Positions 1-6,331 of a DNA stretch of 33,197 nt are shown here, piece by piece (the stretch's first letter is position 1; each line of letters opens with the position of its first letter). The notes beneath the pieces are model-generated. The model ran no database searches. It was not told the DNA's origin and saw only the letters and a list, made by a program, of their open reading frames with translations. Position numbers and translations under genes: made by a program. Source of the stretch: a virus; the IMG/VR virus record IMGVR_UViG_3300030430_003038, positions 1 to 33,197 of that record; one strand, 5' to 3'.

Positions 1-2
1 CT

Positions 3-395
3 ATGAGCGAATTACCAGCAACCGCAGGAAAACAAGGTAGAGTAACAGGAAATGCAGAACAGATTTATTTCTTCATTAGTGCTCTCAATAGTCAATATCC
101 ACCAGTTCATTCTCTTGTAAATGCTGAAAACCAAGCAGATGCCTACTTAGATGATTTTGATTCTTTAAATAATACTACACTTAATGTAAATGGTATTGCT
201 GTTGACTACTCTTATGGCTTCAGAGGTTTTAGCGTACCAATGGTAAATAACTTATTACAGATTAATCCTGAAAGTTCTGTATTAACTAATGATGCTATTG
301 TTGTAACAGGAACTAGAGATCAAACCCAAACACAAAACGCTTTTATTGAATATGATGCAAGTCTTCAATATCAAGGAATGCAAGTTACTCAATAA
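3..395 (+). CDS. Unrecognised protein, possibly the C-terminal part of a structural protein
   Basis: An open frame runs from the window edge to TAA at 393-395 (130 residues from the first ATG). Only two bases lie upstream, so I cannot tell whether that ATG is the start or an internal Met. The protein is rich in Asn, Gln, Thr and Ser, has no Cys, and shows no obvious membrane segment or catalytic motif. Such composition is common in phage virion proteins such as tail or fibre parts, but I recognise no family. It is followed by a very AT-rich stretch and is not visibly coupled to the polymerase gene downstream. Its function is unknown. Confidence 0.55.
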   Translation: MSELPATAGKQGRVTGNAEQIYFFISALNSQYPPVHSLVNAENQADAYLDDFDSLNNTTLNVNGIAVDYSYGFRGFSVPMVNNLLQINPESSVLTNDAIVVTGTRDQTQTQNAFIEYDASLQYQGMQVTQ

Positions 396-480
396 AATAT
401 TTAAATAATATAAATAATATTAAATATAATAATATATTCTATAATAATCTATATATAGAGTTTAGAAATATTGAAGAATA
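396..480. other. AT-rich spacer
   Basis: About 85 bp almost entirely of A and T, built from variations on TAAATAATA and ending near CTATATATAGAG. It separates the first gene from an open frame that leads into the polymerase gene. No terminator hairpin with a T-tract and no TTGACA-type promoter is visible. It may mark a recombination or deletion junction, or be a degenerate regulatory spacer. Confidence 0.5.
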
Positions 481-661
481 TAACCTACTAACCGATGCCG
501 ATATAGCCCGTGCCAAACAAAAAGCAGATTTTTTTGCAAAAGAGCTTGACAATTCAGTGGCAACAGATTATATTAATACACAGTTTAAAGATTCTTACTT
601 CAACCGACCCGGAGGGGTCAACAGTATAATCGAAAAACAAAAGAAAGCATCGGAGGAATAA
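434..661 (+). pseudogene. Orphan open frame without a start codon; possible remnant of a gene C-terminus
   Basis: The frame is open to TAA at 659-661, and that stop overlaps the ATG of the polymerase gene (TAATG), as in many junctions of this genome. The last 60 or so residues look like a real protein: mixed charged and hydrophobic, with an ending such as GGVNSIIEKQKKASEE. No ATG is in frame back into the preceding gene, and the only GTG is near 557. Either the N-terminal part was lost near the AT-rich spacer, or an unusual start is used. I do not recognise the family. Confidence 0.35.
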
Positions 662-1848
662 TGATATTTCAAATAATTGATAACAAAAAGGAATGTATAG
701 GATGGTTCGCAAATGGACAATTAATGCAGGGTTCCCTTCCCAAAAATATGACAGCAACATGGGACTGGTCTCCAAGACTCGGAGACGAAAGGGTCAACAT
801 AGCGAAGATTTACGCTCAAGGCAAAGAATTAAGTAGTGTTTGTCCAGACCATCTATCAACCAGATGGGCTGTGCATGAAAACAAAATTAAGTCACACATC
901 AAGTCTTTCGTTTCGGCGAAGGTCAACATGGGTGATATTTGCTTTTATGATCTTGTGCCACCACAACATATCAAGCACTATTATCAAACTGTAAATGAGA
1001 TAACCGAGTGGGTGATCGAAAATATTGACCGTCCACAGAACTATTCTTTCTTACATGAATTAATGGTAACATGTCGAGAAATCGCAGAACAAGAGGTCAA
1101 AATTAATTGGCCCCTGTTAAAGAAATTTGCTAAGAAAGATCAGAAAGCCATGTACCTAGCAAAAGCTTGTTGGGATCGTAAAAATGTTGTTAATTACAAC
1201 GTATTTGGTACTGTAACGGGACGTTTGGGATTGCTTGAAGGGTCGTTTCCTATCCTAAATCTTAAAAAAGAGATAAGATCCTGTGTTTTGCCTCAAAACG
1301 ACCTATTTGTTGAGCTAGATTTCAACGGTGCTGAGTTGAGAACCCTACTACACCTCTCCGGGCACCCACAACCACAGGAGGATATACATGATTGGAATCA
1401 AAGGAATCTGTTTTCTGGTGATATTACTAGAGATGATGCGAAGACAGCAATATTTGCATGGTTATATAACCCAACTTCAAAGAAGATTAGATCTGACTAC
1501 TATGACAAGACAAGAGTGTTGGATAAATATTACAGCGACGGAGTTGTCACAACTCCATTTAGAAGAACAATGGCGTCTGACGACTTCCATGCACTTAATT
1601 ACCTTATACAGTCGACATCCTCCGACAACTTCCTTACGAATGCCAACAAGATCCACAGATATCTTAGAGGAATGAGATCAAATGTTGCTTTTATGGTTCA
1701 TGACTCATTGGTTATAGACCTTCACGGCTCGGAGAAACATGAGTTATCGAACATCATTCGGCTTTTTCAAGATACTAAACTTGGCCACTTCAAAACAAAC
1801 GTAAAAGTGGGAAAAAACCTTGGAGAAATGGAGAGTGTACAATGGTAG
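661..1848 (+). CDS. Compact family A (PolA/T7-type) DNA polymerase
   Basis: This is a template-directed DNA polymerase of 395 residues, much shorter than T7 gp5 (704) or E. coli Pol I (928). Motif A is DFNGAELR with catalytic Asp220 and the usual Glu225. Motif B is R257-DDA-K261-TAI-F265-AWL-Y269, matching the O-helix Arg/Lys/Phe-or-Tyr/Tyr pattern and carrying Phe at the position of E. coli F762. Motif C is VHDS with Asp348; the Glu that normally follows is Ser. I see no 3'-5' exonuclease motifs in the N-terminal 200 residues. A GGAGG lies six bases before the ATG, and the gene overlaps the next by seven bases. A separate 5'-3' exonuclease gene lies at 7261 and a second, family C, polymerase at 26473. 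It may act in primer removal, gap filling or recombination rather than bulk replication; that is inference. Confidence 0.85.
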   Translation: MIFQIIDNKKECIGWFANGQLMQGSLPKNMTATWDWSPRLGDERVNIAKIYAQGKELSSVCPDHLSTRWAVHENKIKSHIKSFVSAKVNMGDICFYDLVPPQHIKHYYQTVNEITEWVIENIDRPQNYSFLHELMVTCREIAEQEVKINWPLLKKFAKKDQKAMYLAKACWDRKNVVNYNVFGTVTGRLGLLEGSFPILNLKKEIRSCVLPQNDLFVELDFNGAELRTLLHLSGHPQPQEDIHDWNQRNLFSGDITRDDAKTAIFAWLYNPTSKKIRSDYYDKTRVLDKYYSDGVVTTPFRRTMASDDFHALNYLIQSTSSDNFLTNANKIHRYLRGMRSNVAFMVHDSLVIDLHGSEKHELSNIIRLFQDTKLGHFKTNVKVGKNLGEMESVQW

Positions 1849-2660
1849 TAATAGGATTAGGCCAAGCAGGTCAAAATATATGTGAAAGTATTGATAATAT
1901 GTCAAATATTAGGACTATAGTTCTTGATGAGGGTAAAGGTATACCAAAGAGCCTTTCCCATGAAACTTATGAACAGAACGTACCCAAATTAGGTAAGAAA
2001 TTGAAGCTAGGAAACGAGCAAGACATCTGGTTTGTTGTGTGTGGAGCAGGCATGATTGCTTCTGCAACTTTAGCAATCCTAGAACAAATTCAAGATAGGA
2101 ATGTAAGAGTAGCGTTGATTTCACCAGACCCGTTCCTTTTGTCCAAGACCCAAACTAAACACAACAGAATGGTTTGGAATGTCCTACAAGAGTACACAAG
2201 GTCAGGACTTCTAAGCTCAGTCTATTTGTTTTCAAATCGCCAGATGGAAAGTTTCATAGGTCAAGGGACGATAGATGATCTATACAGTAATATAAACAAT
2301 GGCATAGCAAACTTTATAGTGACCAACCATTGGTTTGAAAAGACGCAACCAATGATTGGTAGTCTGTACGAACCACAGATAAACTCTGTTATTCGCACAG
2401 TTTCACTTGGAAAAATTGAAGATCATGAAGAAAATTTATATTTTCCACTTGACAACATAACAGAAATATGTTATTATTATAGTATCAATGAAGAGAGAAT
2501 AAAAAATGAAAAAAATCTCTTGACAAAGATTAAAGAACATGTTATATTAGAAAGAGAAGGAGGGAAAGAAACATCTTTTGCTATTTGGCAAAACGATACA
2601 GAATACTCTTACTTCTATTCTATAAAACATACACACTATATTCAAACGGAGGAAAAATGA
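1842..2660 (+). CDS. Divergent tubulin/FtsZ-like protein (candidate phage cytoskeletal GTPase)
   Basis: The N-terminus reads MVVIGLGQAGQN, close to the GxGxxGxN start of FtsZ and the AGQ-type loop of tubulin. A strand-loop-helix near residues 65-85 (FVVCGAGMIASATLAILEQI) sits where FtsZ has its GGGTGTG signature loop, but the glycines are largely replaced. Near residues 125-165 the pattern SSVYLFSNRQ followed by GQGTIDDLYSNINNGIANFI resembles the FtsZ stretch with the nucleotide-contacting Asn and the following helix. At 272 residues it is shorter than FtsZ. Phage tubulins such as PhuZ position DNA or replication centres. A plain Rossmann-fold protein is the main alternative. It overlaps the polymerase gene by seven bases, so the two are probably co-translated. 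Confidence 0.5.
   Translation: MVVIGLGQAGQNICESIDNMSNIRTIVLDEGKGIPKSLSHETYEQNVPKLGKKLKLGNEQDIWFVVCGAGMIASATLAILEQIQDRNVRVALISPDPFLLSKTQTKHNRMVWNVLQEYTRSGLLSSVYLFSNRQMESFIGQGTIDDLYSNINNGIANFIVTNHWFEKTQPMIGSLYEPQINSVIRTVSLGKIEDHEENLYFPLDNITEICYYYSINEERIKNEKNLLTKIKEHVILEREGGKETSFAIWQNDTEYSYFYSIKHTHYIQTEEK
2449..2477 (+). promoter_or_regulatory. Sigma-70-type promoter with extended -10
   Basis: TTGACA at 2449-2454, a 17-bp spacer, and TATTAT at 2472-2477 preceded by TGT. It lies inside the 3' part of the tubulin-like gene and would transcribe the small membrane-protein genes. The spacer holds the inverted repeat ATAACA/TGTTAT with six bases between the arms. Confidence 0.6.
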
Positions 2661-2839
2661 ATAGCGAAAACAAATTATCAAACTTTTGCTTTATAGCATC
2701 ACTAGTTTCTGTTGCTGTATCAATAGCAACTTGGGTAACTGTCGGTGACGGTGATCCTGCACATGCTGAAAGATTCGGCATTTTTATTGGCCTTTGGGCT
2801 CCAACTCTAATGGGTCTTGCGAACTACTACAAGGAGTAA
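2657..2839 (+). CDS. Small membrane protein, 60 residues
   Basis: The ATG at 2657 overlaps the preceding stop as ATGA and follows a GGAGG seven bases upstream, so I prefer it to an in-frame ATG farther upstream. Two hydrophobic stretches, residues 9-27 and about 39-55, are separated by a short acidic loop, giving a likely two-pass helical hairpin in the inner membrane. A GGAG within its last codons is the ribosome site of the next small gene. Function unknown; its place after the tubulin-like gene gives no firm clue. Confidence 0.6.
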   Translation: MNSENKLSNFCFIASLVSVAVSIATWVTVGDGDPAHAERFGIFIGLWAPTLMGLANYYKE

Positions 2840-2841
2840 GC

Positions 2842-2991
2842 ATGAATTTGTTTGAGTTCACATTCGCTGTATCCCTTGTGTTCTTTGTCAGCGGATTTAT
2901 TACATGGATCAGATACATGGTTTATACCATTGTTGAAGAAGCAAAAGAACAAAATAATATTTTTATTGAAGAAAATGAAAAAATAATTTGA
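2842..2991 (+). CDS. Small single-pass membrane protein, 49 residues
   Basis: Starts at the ATG two bases after the previous stop, with AGGAG across that stop as ribosome site. Residues 5-27 form one hydrophobic segment with aromatic residues, followed by a charged tail rich in Glu, Asn and Lys. Its TGA overlaps the TTGACA of the next promoter. Likely membrane-anchored with a short soluble tail. Family and function are not recognised. Confidence 0.55.
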   Translation: MNLFEFTFAVSLVFFVSGFITWIRYMVYTIVEEAKEQNNIFIEENEKII

Positions 2992-3016
2992 CAAATATAA
3001 CACAACATGTTATATT
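2988..3016 (+). promoter_or_regulatory. Sigma-70-type promoter with a palindrome in the spacer
   Basis: TTGACA at 2988-2993, 17-bp spacer, TATATT at 3011-3016 with TGT before it. A perfect inverted repeat, ATATAACA (2995-3002) and TGTTATAT (3008-3015), fills the spacer and covers part of the -10. That is a plausible repressor site. The transcript would begin just before the first candidate pseudoknot. Confidence 0.7.
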
Positions 3017-3027
3017 GTATATATCTT

Positions 3028-3059
3028 AGTTGATCGAGATAACAACTTAAAAAAATCTC
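3028..3059 (+). promoter_or_regulatory. Candidate H-type RNA pseudoknot in a leader
   Basis: AGTTG (3028-3032) can pair with CAACT (3043-3047). GAGAT inside that loop (3036-3040) can pair with ATCTC (3055-3059). Loops are 3, 2 and 7 bases, the last A-rich, which fits a classical H-type pseudoknot. It lies a few bases after the predicted start of the 2988 promoter and before a second promoter for the 83-residue gene. Found by eye; no energy was computed. Confidence 0.4.
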
Positions 3060-3069
3060 AAAAAAATAT

Positions 3070-3098
3070 TTGACAAACTTTCTAAAGTATGTTATAAT
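3070..3098 (+). promoter_or_regulatory. Strong sigma-70-type promoter with extended -10
   Basis: TTGACA at 3070-3075, 17-bp spacer, perfect TATAAT at 3093-3098 preceded by TGT. It drives the gene starting at 3133 with a leader of about 28 bases and a GGAGG ribosome site at 3123-3127. Confidence 0.8.
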
Positions 3099-3132
3099 AT
3101 AAATACTCAAATACAAAACAACGGAGGTAATT

Positions 3133-3384
3133 ATGAGTAATATTCAATCTAACGTAACAGTTCACACAGGAACTTTCACCAAGCTTAACGGTCAAAAGCG
3201 CACTATGCGTTTCGTAAAGTACGAAGATGTACCATCTTCAATTAAAGGCAAGAGCGTTCGTGCAATGTCTTCTGGCTTTGAAACTGTATACGATATTGAA
3301 TCAAAGGGTTTTCGAACCTTCAACAACGCTACCGTTATCGGTGAAGTGACCTCTAAAGTAGAATCAGTAAACTTCTCACGATAA
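3133..3384 (+). CDS. Small SH3-like beta-barrel protein, 83 residues
   Basis: The ATG follows GGAGG by five bases. The pattern of short beta strands, with KLNGQKRTMRFVKYEDVP near residues 18-35 and a FRTFNNATVIGEV segment near 60-72, resembles small phage proteins annotated as SH3 beta-barrel fold proteins. I base that on remembered family character, not a search. It is basic, has no Cys, and has its own strong promoter directly upstream of the gp32 gene, implying high early expression. It might bind nucleic acid or protein; the function is not established. Confidence 0.6.
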   Translation: MSNIQSNVTVHTGTFTKLNGQKRTMRFVKYEDVPSSIKGKSVRAMSSGFETVYDIESKGFRTFNNATVIGEVTSKVESVNFSR

Positions 3385-3594
3385 ATTAAGCAAAAAAAAA
3401 CACATAAAACTATATAACTCTATAATTTGATTATTAAGTGGTTGTTTGCCGAGGTTAACCAACCCAAGTAAAAAACTCGGTTACCTTTTTCAAATCGTTC
3501 CTAAGAGGTAAAGGAAGGATTACTACTTTTGGCCCTTCACATGTGTTGGGACCTTAGACAATTAAGTCAAAAAAATATAACAATGGAGATAACT
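3385..3594 (+). promoter_or_regulatory. Structured leader of the gp32-like gene
   Basis: About 210 bp without a convincing gene. A TATAAT at 3421-3426 has no good -35. A candidate H-type pseudoknot lies at 3440-3480: GGTTG (3440-3444) with CAACC (3460-3464), and CCGAG in its loop (3449-3453) with CTCGG (3476-3480). Downstream are further possible pairings, TTACCT (3481-3486) with AGGTAA (3506-3511), and a hairpin built on CCC...CACATGTG...GGG near 3532-3552. An in-frame TTG at 3529 could extend the coding region, but the ATG at 3595 has GGAG seven bases before it and starts the conserved protein. T4 gene 32 is translationally self-regulated through a leader pseudoknot, so the same may hold here. 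Confidence 0.5.
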
Positions 3595-4356
3595 ATGGCT
3601 ATAAATATTGAAGCAATGCGAGCGAAGCTCGAAGCCTCTAAAAACGGAGGCAACAAAAAATCTGATAATACAAAGTGGAAGCCTCAACAAGGCGATCAAA
3701 CAATCCGTATTCTCCCTACAGAAGACGGTGATCCCTTCAAGCAGTTTCACTTTCATTACAATGTAGGTAAGAATCCCGGTATTCTTTGTCCAAAGAAAAA
3801 TCACGGTGAAGATTGTCCTATTTGTAACTTTGCTTCCGAACTCTGGAGAGCTGGAGTTGATGAAAATGACGATGATATGAAACGAGAGGCAAAAAAGCTT
3901 TTTGTACGTAAACGTTTCTTTTCACCAATTTTAGTTCGAGGTGAGGAAGATTTGGGTGTTCGAGTGTGGTCTTATGGTAAGACTGCATATGAGAACCTCC
4001 TAGGATTAGTTCTCGATCCAGACTATGGAGACATCACCGATCCTGAAACTGGAACTGATATAGTCTTGAATTATACCGTTCCCGGTACACCCGGCTCTTT
4101 TCCTAAGACGCAACTTAAACCACGCCGACGTCCTTCGCCACTTTGTGACGATCAAGTCGCAGATTGCCAAACTCTTTTGGACTCCGTTCCTGATATCTCT
4201 AAGATCTTTGAACGCAAAACCTCCGATGAAGTTCAAGCAATCCTAGATGATTTTCTTTCCACAGATTCCTCCTCCGAAGCGAGTAGTTCTGAGAGAGTAA
4301 AATATGGCAACGTAAGTGCGGTTGACGACGCTGTCAATAGGTTGTTGCCTAACTAG
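3595..4356 (+). CDS. Single-stranded DNA-binding protein, T4 gp32 type
   Basis: It should coat single-stranded DNA during replication and recombination and assist UvsX, the helicase and the polymerases. The 253-residue protein has a basic, flexible N-terminus where gp32 has its cooperativity region. A zinc site follows, C65-x4-H70-x3-C74-x2-C77, within a stretch reading GILCPKK...CPICNFASELW that parallels the gp32 zinc knuckle. The KRFFSPILV region matches the gp32 OB-fold core. The C-terminal part is Asp/Ser-rich, as in the acidic protein-interaction tail of gp32, although the final residues are not strongly acidic. T4 gp32 is 301 residues. The start at 3595 removes 22 unlikely upstream residues. 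Confidence 0.85.
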   Translation: MAINIEAMRAKLEASKNGGNKKSDNTKWKPQQGDQTIRILPTEDGDPFKQFHFHYNVGKNPGILCPKKNHGEDCPICNFASELWRAGVDENDDDMKREAKKLFVRKRFFSPILVRGEEDLGVRVWSYGKTAYENLLGLVLDPDYGDITDPETGTDIVLNYTVPGTPGSFPKTQLKPRRRPSPLCDDQVADCQTLLDSVPDISKIFERKTSDEVQAILDDFLSTDSSSEASSSERVKYGNVSAVDDAVNRLLPN

Positions 4357-4362
4357 GGTCAT

Positions 4363-4392
4363 AAGCCACGTCCTCCGGCTTTGTAGGAGGGC
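4363..4392 (+). promoter_or_regulatory. Candidate GC-rich pseudoknot just after the gp32 stop
   Basis: AAGCC (4363-4367) pairs with GGCTT (4377-4381). GTCCTCC (4370-4376) pairs with GGAGGGC (4386-4392), seven base pairs with one G-U. The two helices interlock with no base between them, so they could stack as a pseudoknot or exist as alternative hairpins. No T-tract follows, so it is not a classical terminator. It precedes the small lipoprotein gene by 23 bases. Confidence 0.45.
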
Positions 4393-4415
4393 ATATCATT
4401 AACACAGGAGACGTA

Positions 4416-4559
4416 ATGATTTTATTTTCAGCATTAATGTTCGCATGTAGCGACGAAGAAGAAGCACCAGCAGAAGAACCAGCGGAAGTTGTCGACTCTG
4501 CTCAAGAAGAAGCAGAACCCGAAGATTCAGCAGAAGAATCTGAAGAAGCTGAGGAATAA
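4416..4559 (+). CDS. Small acidic lipoprotein, 47 residues
   Basis: The ATG at 4416 follows AGGAG by five bases. The protein starts MILFSALMFAC, a very short hydrophobic signal ending in a plausible lipobox (MFA-Cys11), then continues as a tail almost wholly of Glu, Asp, Ala and Ser. After lipid attachment at Cys11 this would be a 37-residue acidic peptide on a membrane. The usual Lys or Arg of a signal N-region is absent. It sits between the gp32 gene and a membrane hydroxylase gene. Phage lipoproteins often act in superinfection exclusion, but nothing here proves that. Confidence 0.55.
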   Translation: MILFSALMFACSDEEEAPAEEPAEVVDSAQEEAEPEDSAEESEEAEE

Positions 4560-4599
4560 CGCTTCAAGACCTCATAGTTACTAAAAAGAGGTTTAAAAT

Positions 4600-5127
4600 A
4601 TGAATGTTTTACTAGTTTGTGGTTTGTTTTATTTAGGGTTTGTTTATGCCCAATTGCTTGAGTGGTTGATCCATAAACATCTTTTACACAGACTGGGTAA
4701 GGATAGAAAAAATAAGTTTTTTTCTTATCACTTTCACGAACATCACAGGTCATCAAGAAATAACCTTTTTCACGATGAACCATCAATAAAAGAAACCCTA
4801 TCCATTTTATTTTTATTAATATTACATTTACCAACCATAGCACTCTCCTTTGCTCTATACGGCGGTCTACTCGTCGGTGCCCTTCGATACTATTATGTAC
4901 ACCGGAGGGCACATTTAGAGCCAGAGTGGTGTAAAGAACATTATCCTTGGCATTATGATCACCATATGGCAACAACACAGGAAATGAACTGGGGCGTAAC
5001 AACTGATAAATTTGATAGATTATTTGGAACCCGGCTAGTGTATGTCGGCACTGATAAAGAAATAAAAGATACACAAAGAAGAATCAATAGACTAACTAAA
5101 AGGAGAAACAATGGGAGAAGTAATTAA
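4600..5127 (+). CDS. Membrane di-iron fatty acid hydroxylase superfamily protein
   Basis: The protein (175 residues) carries the histidine clusters of the fatty acid hydroxylase/sterol desaturase superfamily: EWLIHKHLLH near residues 21-30, HFHEHHR near 44-50, HRRAH near 101-105 and HYDHH near 116-120. Hydrophobic segments at about 3-20 and 65-95 flank them, giving the usual membrane-embedded di-iron site. Such enzymes hydroxylate or desaturate lipids or carotenoids using oxygen. The substrate cannot be read from sequence. The ribosome site GAGG lies in a possible hairpin, AGACCTC (4567-4573) with GAGGTTT (4588-4594), that could hide it. The gene overlaps the uvsX gene by 17 bases. It is a likely host-derived auxiliary gene. 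Confidence 0.75.
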   Translation: MNVLLVCGLFYLGFVYAQLLEWLIHKHLLHRLGKDRKNKFFSYHFHEHHRSSRNNLFHDEPSIKETLSILFLLILHLPTIALSFALYGGLLVGALRYYYVHRRAHLEPEWCKEHYPWHYDHHMATTQEMNWGVTTDKFDRLFGTRLVYVGTDKEIKDTQRRINRLTKRRNNGRSN

Positions 5128-6205
5128 AATGAAACCCGGCAAGATTGATATAAACGAAATGAAAAAGAAACTAAACAAGAAGGCGGGACTTGAAGTCGCC
5201 CACTCTCTTGGTAACGGCAACGATCCCTCGTCTGTCGTCGACTGGATACCAACTGGCTCACGCTGGTTAGACTCTATCATCTCTATTAAAGGAATGGCAG
5301 GAATACCAGTCGGAAAAATAACGGAACTCGCAGGACTATCTGGAACAGGAAAGTCTTACATGGCAGCACAGATCGCAGCTAACGCTCAAAACAAAGGCAT
5401 CTTTGTTGTTTATTTTGATGCAGAATCTGCTGTTGACCCAGAGTTTCTTCAGCAATCAGGTTGCAACGTAGAAGAAAATTTCTTATACTATCAAGCGATC
5501 TCGGTTGAAAAAGTTCTCGAATCTATCGAGATGCTTATGGATAACTACCCAACACAAAGGTTTTTATTCATCTGGGACTCTATCGCTGCAACTTCTTCTG
5601 AGAAGGAGTTAGAGTCTGACTTCAACCCTCAAAGCACGATGGCTGTAAAGCCAAGGATCTTTTCAAAAGCTTTCCCTAAACTAACCATTCCATTAGCGAA
5701 CAATCAGTGTACATTGCTTTTGATCAACCAACTAAAAACCAACATTACCACGAATGTCGCAGAAGCCATGACAACACCTTACATGGCTCCCGGTGGAAAA
5801 GCCATTGAATACTTTTCCTCTCTGCGTATATGGCTCACAGGACGTAAGTCCAAAGCCTCTTATCTTTACGACGACGTCGGCAGAGTAGTCGGATCTGAAG
5901 TAAAGGCAACCCTCCAGAAGTCTCGATTTGGGTCTTTAAAGGCTAACTGTACTTTTAAGATTATGTGGGGTGAGGGTGTTGGTATTCAAGACAAAGAATC
6001 TTGGTTTACAGCCATCAAGCTTTCTGGGACAGATAAACTTAAACAGTCTGGTGCTTGGTACACCATTGAACTTAAAAATGGTAAAAGTAAAAAGTTTCAA
6101 GCGGCACATTGGTCTAAATTATTAGAAGACAAACTATTTAAAGAGTCGGTACTAGAGATCATGGATGATGCTGTGATCAAGGGTATCAAACTCGAACAAG
6201 AATAA
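5111..6205 (+). CDS. uvsX: UvsX/RecA-like recombinase
   Basis: A DNA strand-exchange ATPase of 364 residues, close to T4 UvsX (391). Walker A is GLSGTGKS at residues 75-82. The Walker B strand is FLFIWDS near 151-157, followed by SIAATS. A basic N-terminal region precedes the core, and the LLLINQLK segment near 205 fits the RecA-fold strand ending in Asn-Gln. It should load on gp32-coated DNA and drive recombination-dependent replication and repair. AAGGAG lies upstream of the ATG at 5111, inside the end of the hydroxylase gene. A strong terminator follows at 6242. Confidence 0.9.
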   Translation: MGEVIKMKPGKIDINEMKKKLNKKAGLEVAHSLGNGNDPSSVVDWIPTGSRWLDSIISIKGMAGIPVGKITELAGLSGTGKSYMAAQIAANAQNKGIFVVYFDAESAVDPEFLQQSGCNVEENFLYYQAISVEKVLESIEMLMDNYPTQRFLFIWDSIAATSSEKELESDFNPQSTMAVKPRIFSKAFPKLTIPLANNQCTLLLINQLKTNITTNVAEAMTTPYMAPGGKAIEYFSSLRIWLTGRKSKASYLYDDVGRVVGSEVKATLQKSRFGSLKANCTFKIMWGEGVGIQDKESWFTAIKLSGTDKLKQSGAWYTIELKNGKSKKFQAAHWSKLLEDKLFKESVLEIMDDAVIKGIKLEQE

Positions 6206-6241
6206 CAAATCATGTTTTTTCTCCTTTAAATTATGTGGTTG

Positions 6242-6271
6242 CCCCCAACCTTTCGGTTGGGGGTTTTTTTT
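6242..6271 (+). terminator. Rho-independent terminator after uvsX
   Basis: Perfect hairpin CCCCCAACC (6242-6250), loop TTTC, GGTTGGGGG (6255-6263), followed by eight T. It ends the transcript through uvsX, and a new promoter begins 12 bases later. Confidence 0.95.
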
Positions 6272-6282
6272 ATATATTTAGC

Positions 6283-6310
6283 TTGACAAAAGGAGTAAAC
6301 GTGTTATAAT
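6283..6310 (+). promoter_or_regulatory. Strong sigma-70-type promoter for the UV endonuclease gene
   Basis: TTGACA at 6283-6288, 16-bp spacer, TATAAT at 6305-6310 preceded by TGT. It lies just after the uvsX terminator and about 20 bases before the start codon, with a GGAGG ribosome site between. Confidence 0.85.
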
Positions 6311-6331
6311 ACATATACATTCGGAGGTAAT

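Noticed and set aside
396-660. Group I intron or homing site before PolA
   Set aside because: No intron core pairings or endonuclease frame are visible; the stretch is simply AT-rich followed by an open frame.
3028-3480. preQ1-type riboswitches
   Set aside because: The compact pseudoknots with A-rich tails recall preQ1-I, but the conserved core bases are not present and the downstream genes are unrelated to queuosine.
3529-3594. Extended gp32 start at TTG 3529
   Set aside because: The added 22 residues do not look like gp32, and ATG 3595 has a GGAG ribosome site.
4502-5074. Reverse-strand frame of 190 codons
   Set aside because: It lies opposite the hydroxylase gene, whose histidine motifs and ribosome site show the forward frame is real; all other genes are on the + strand.
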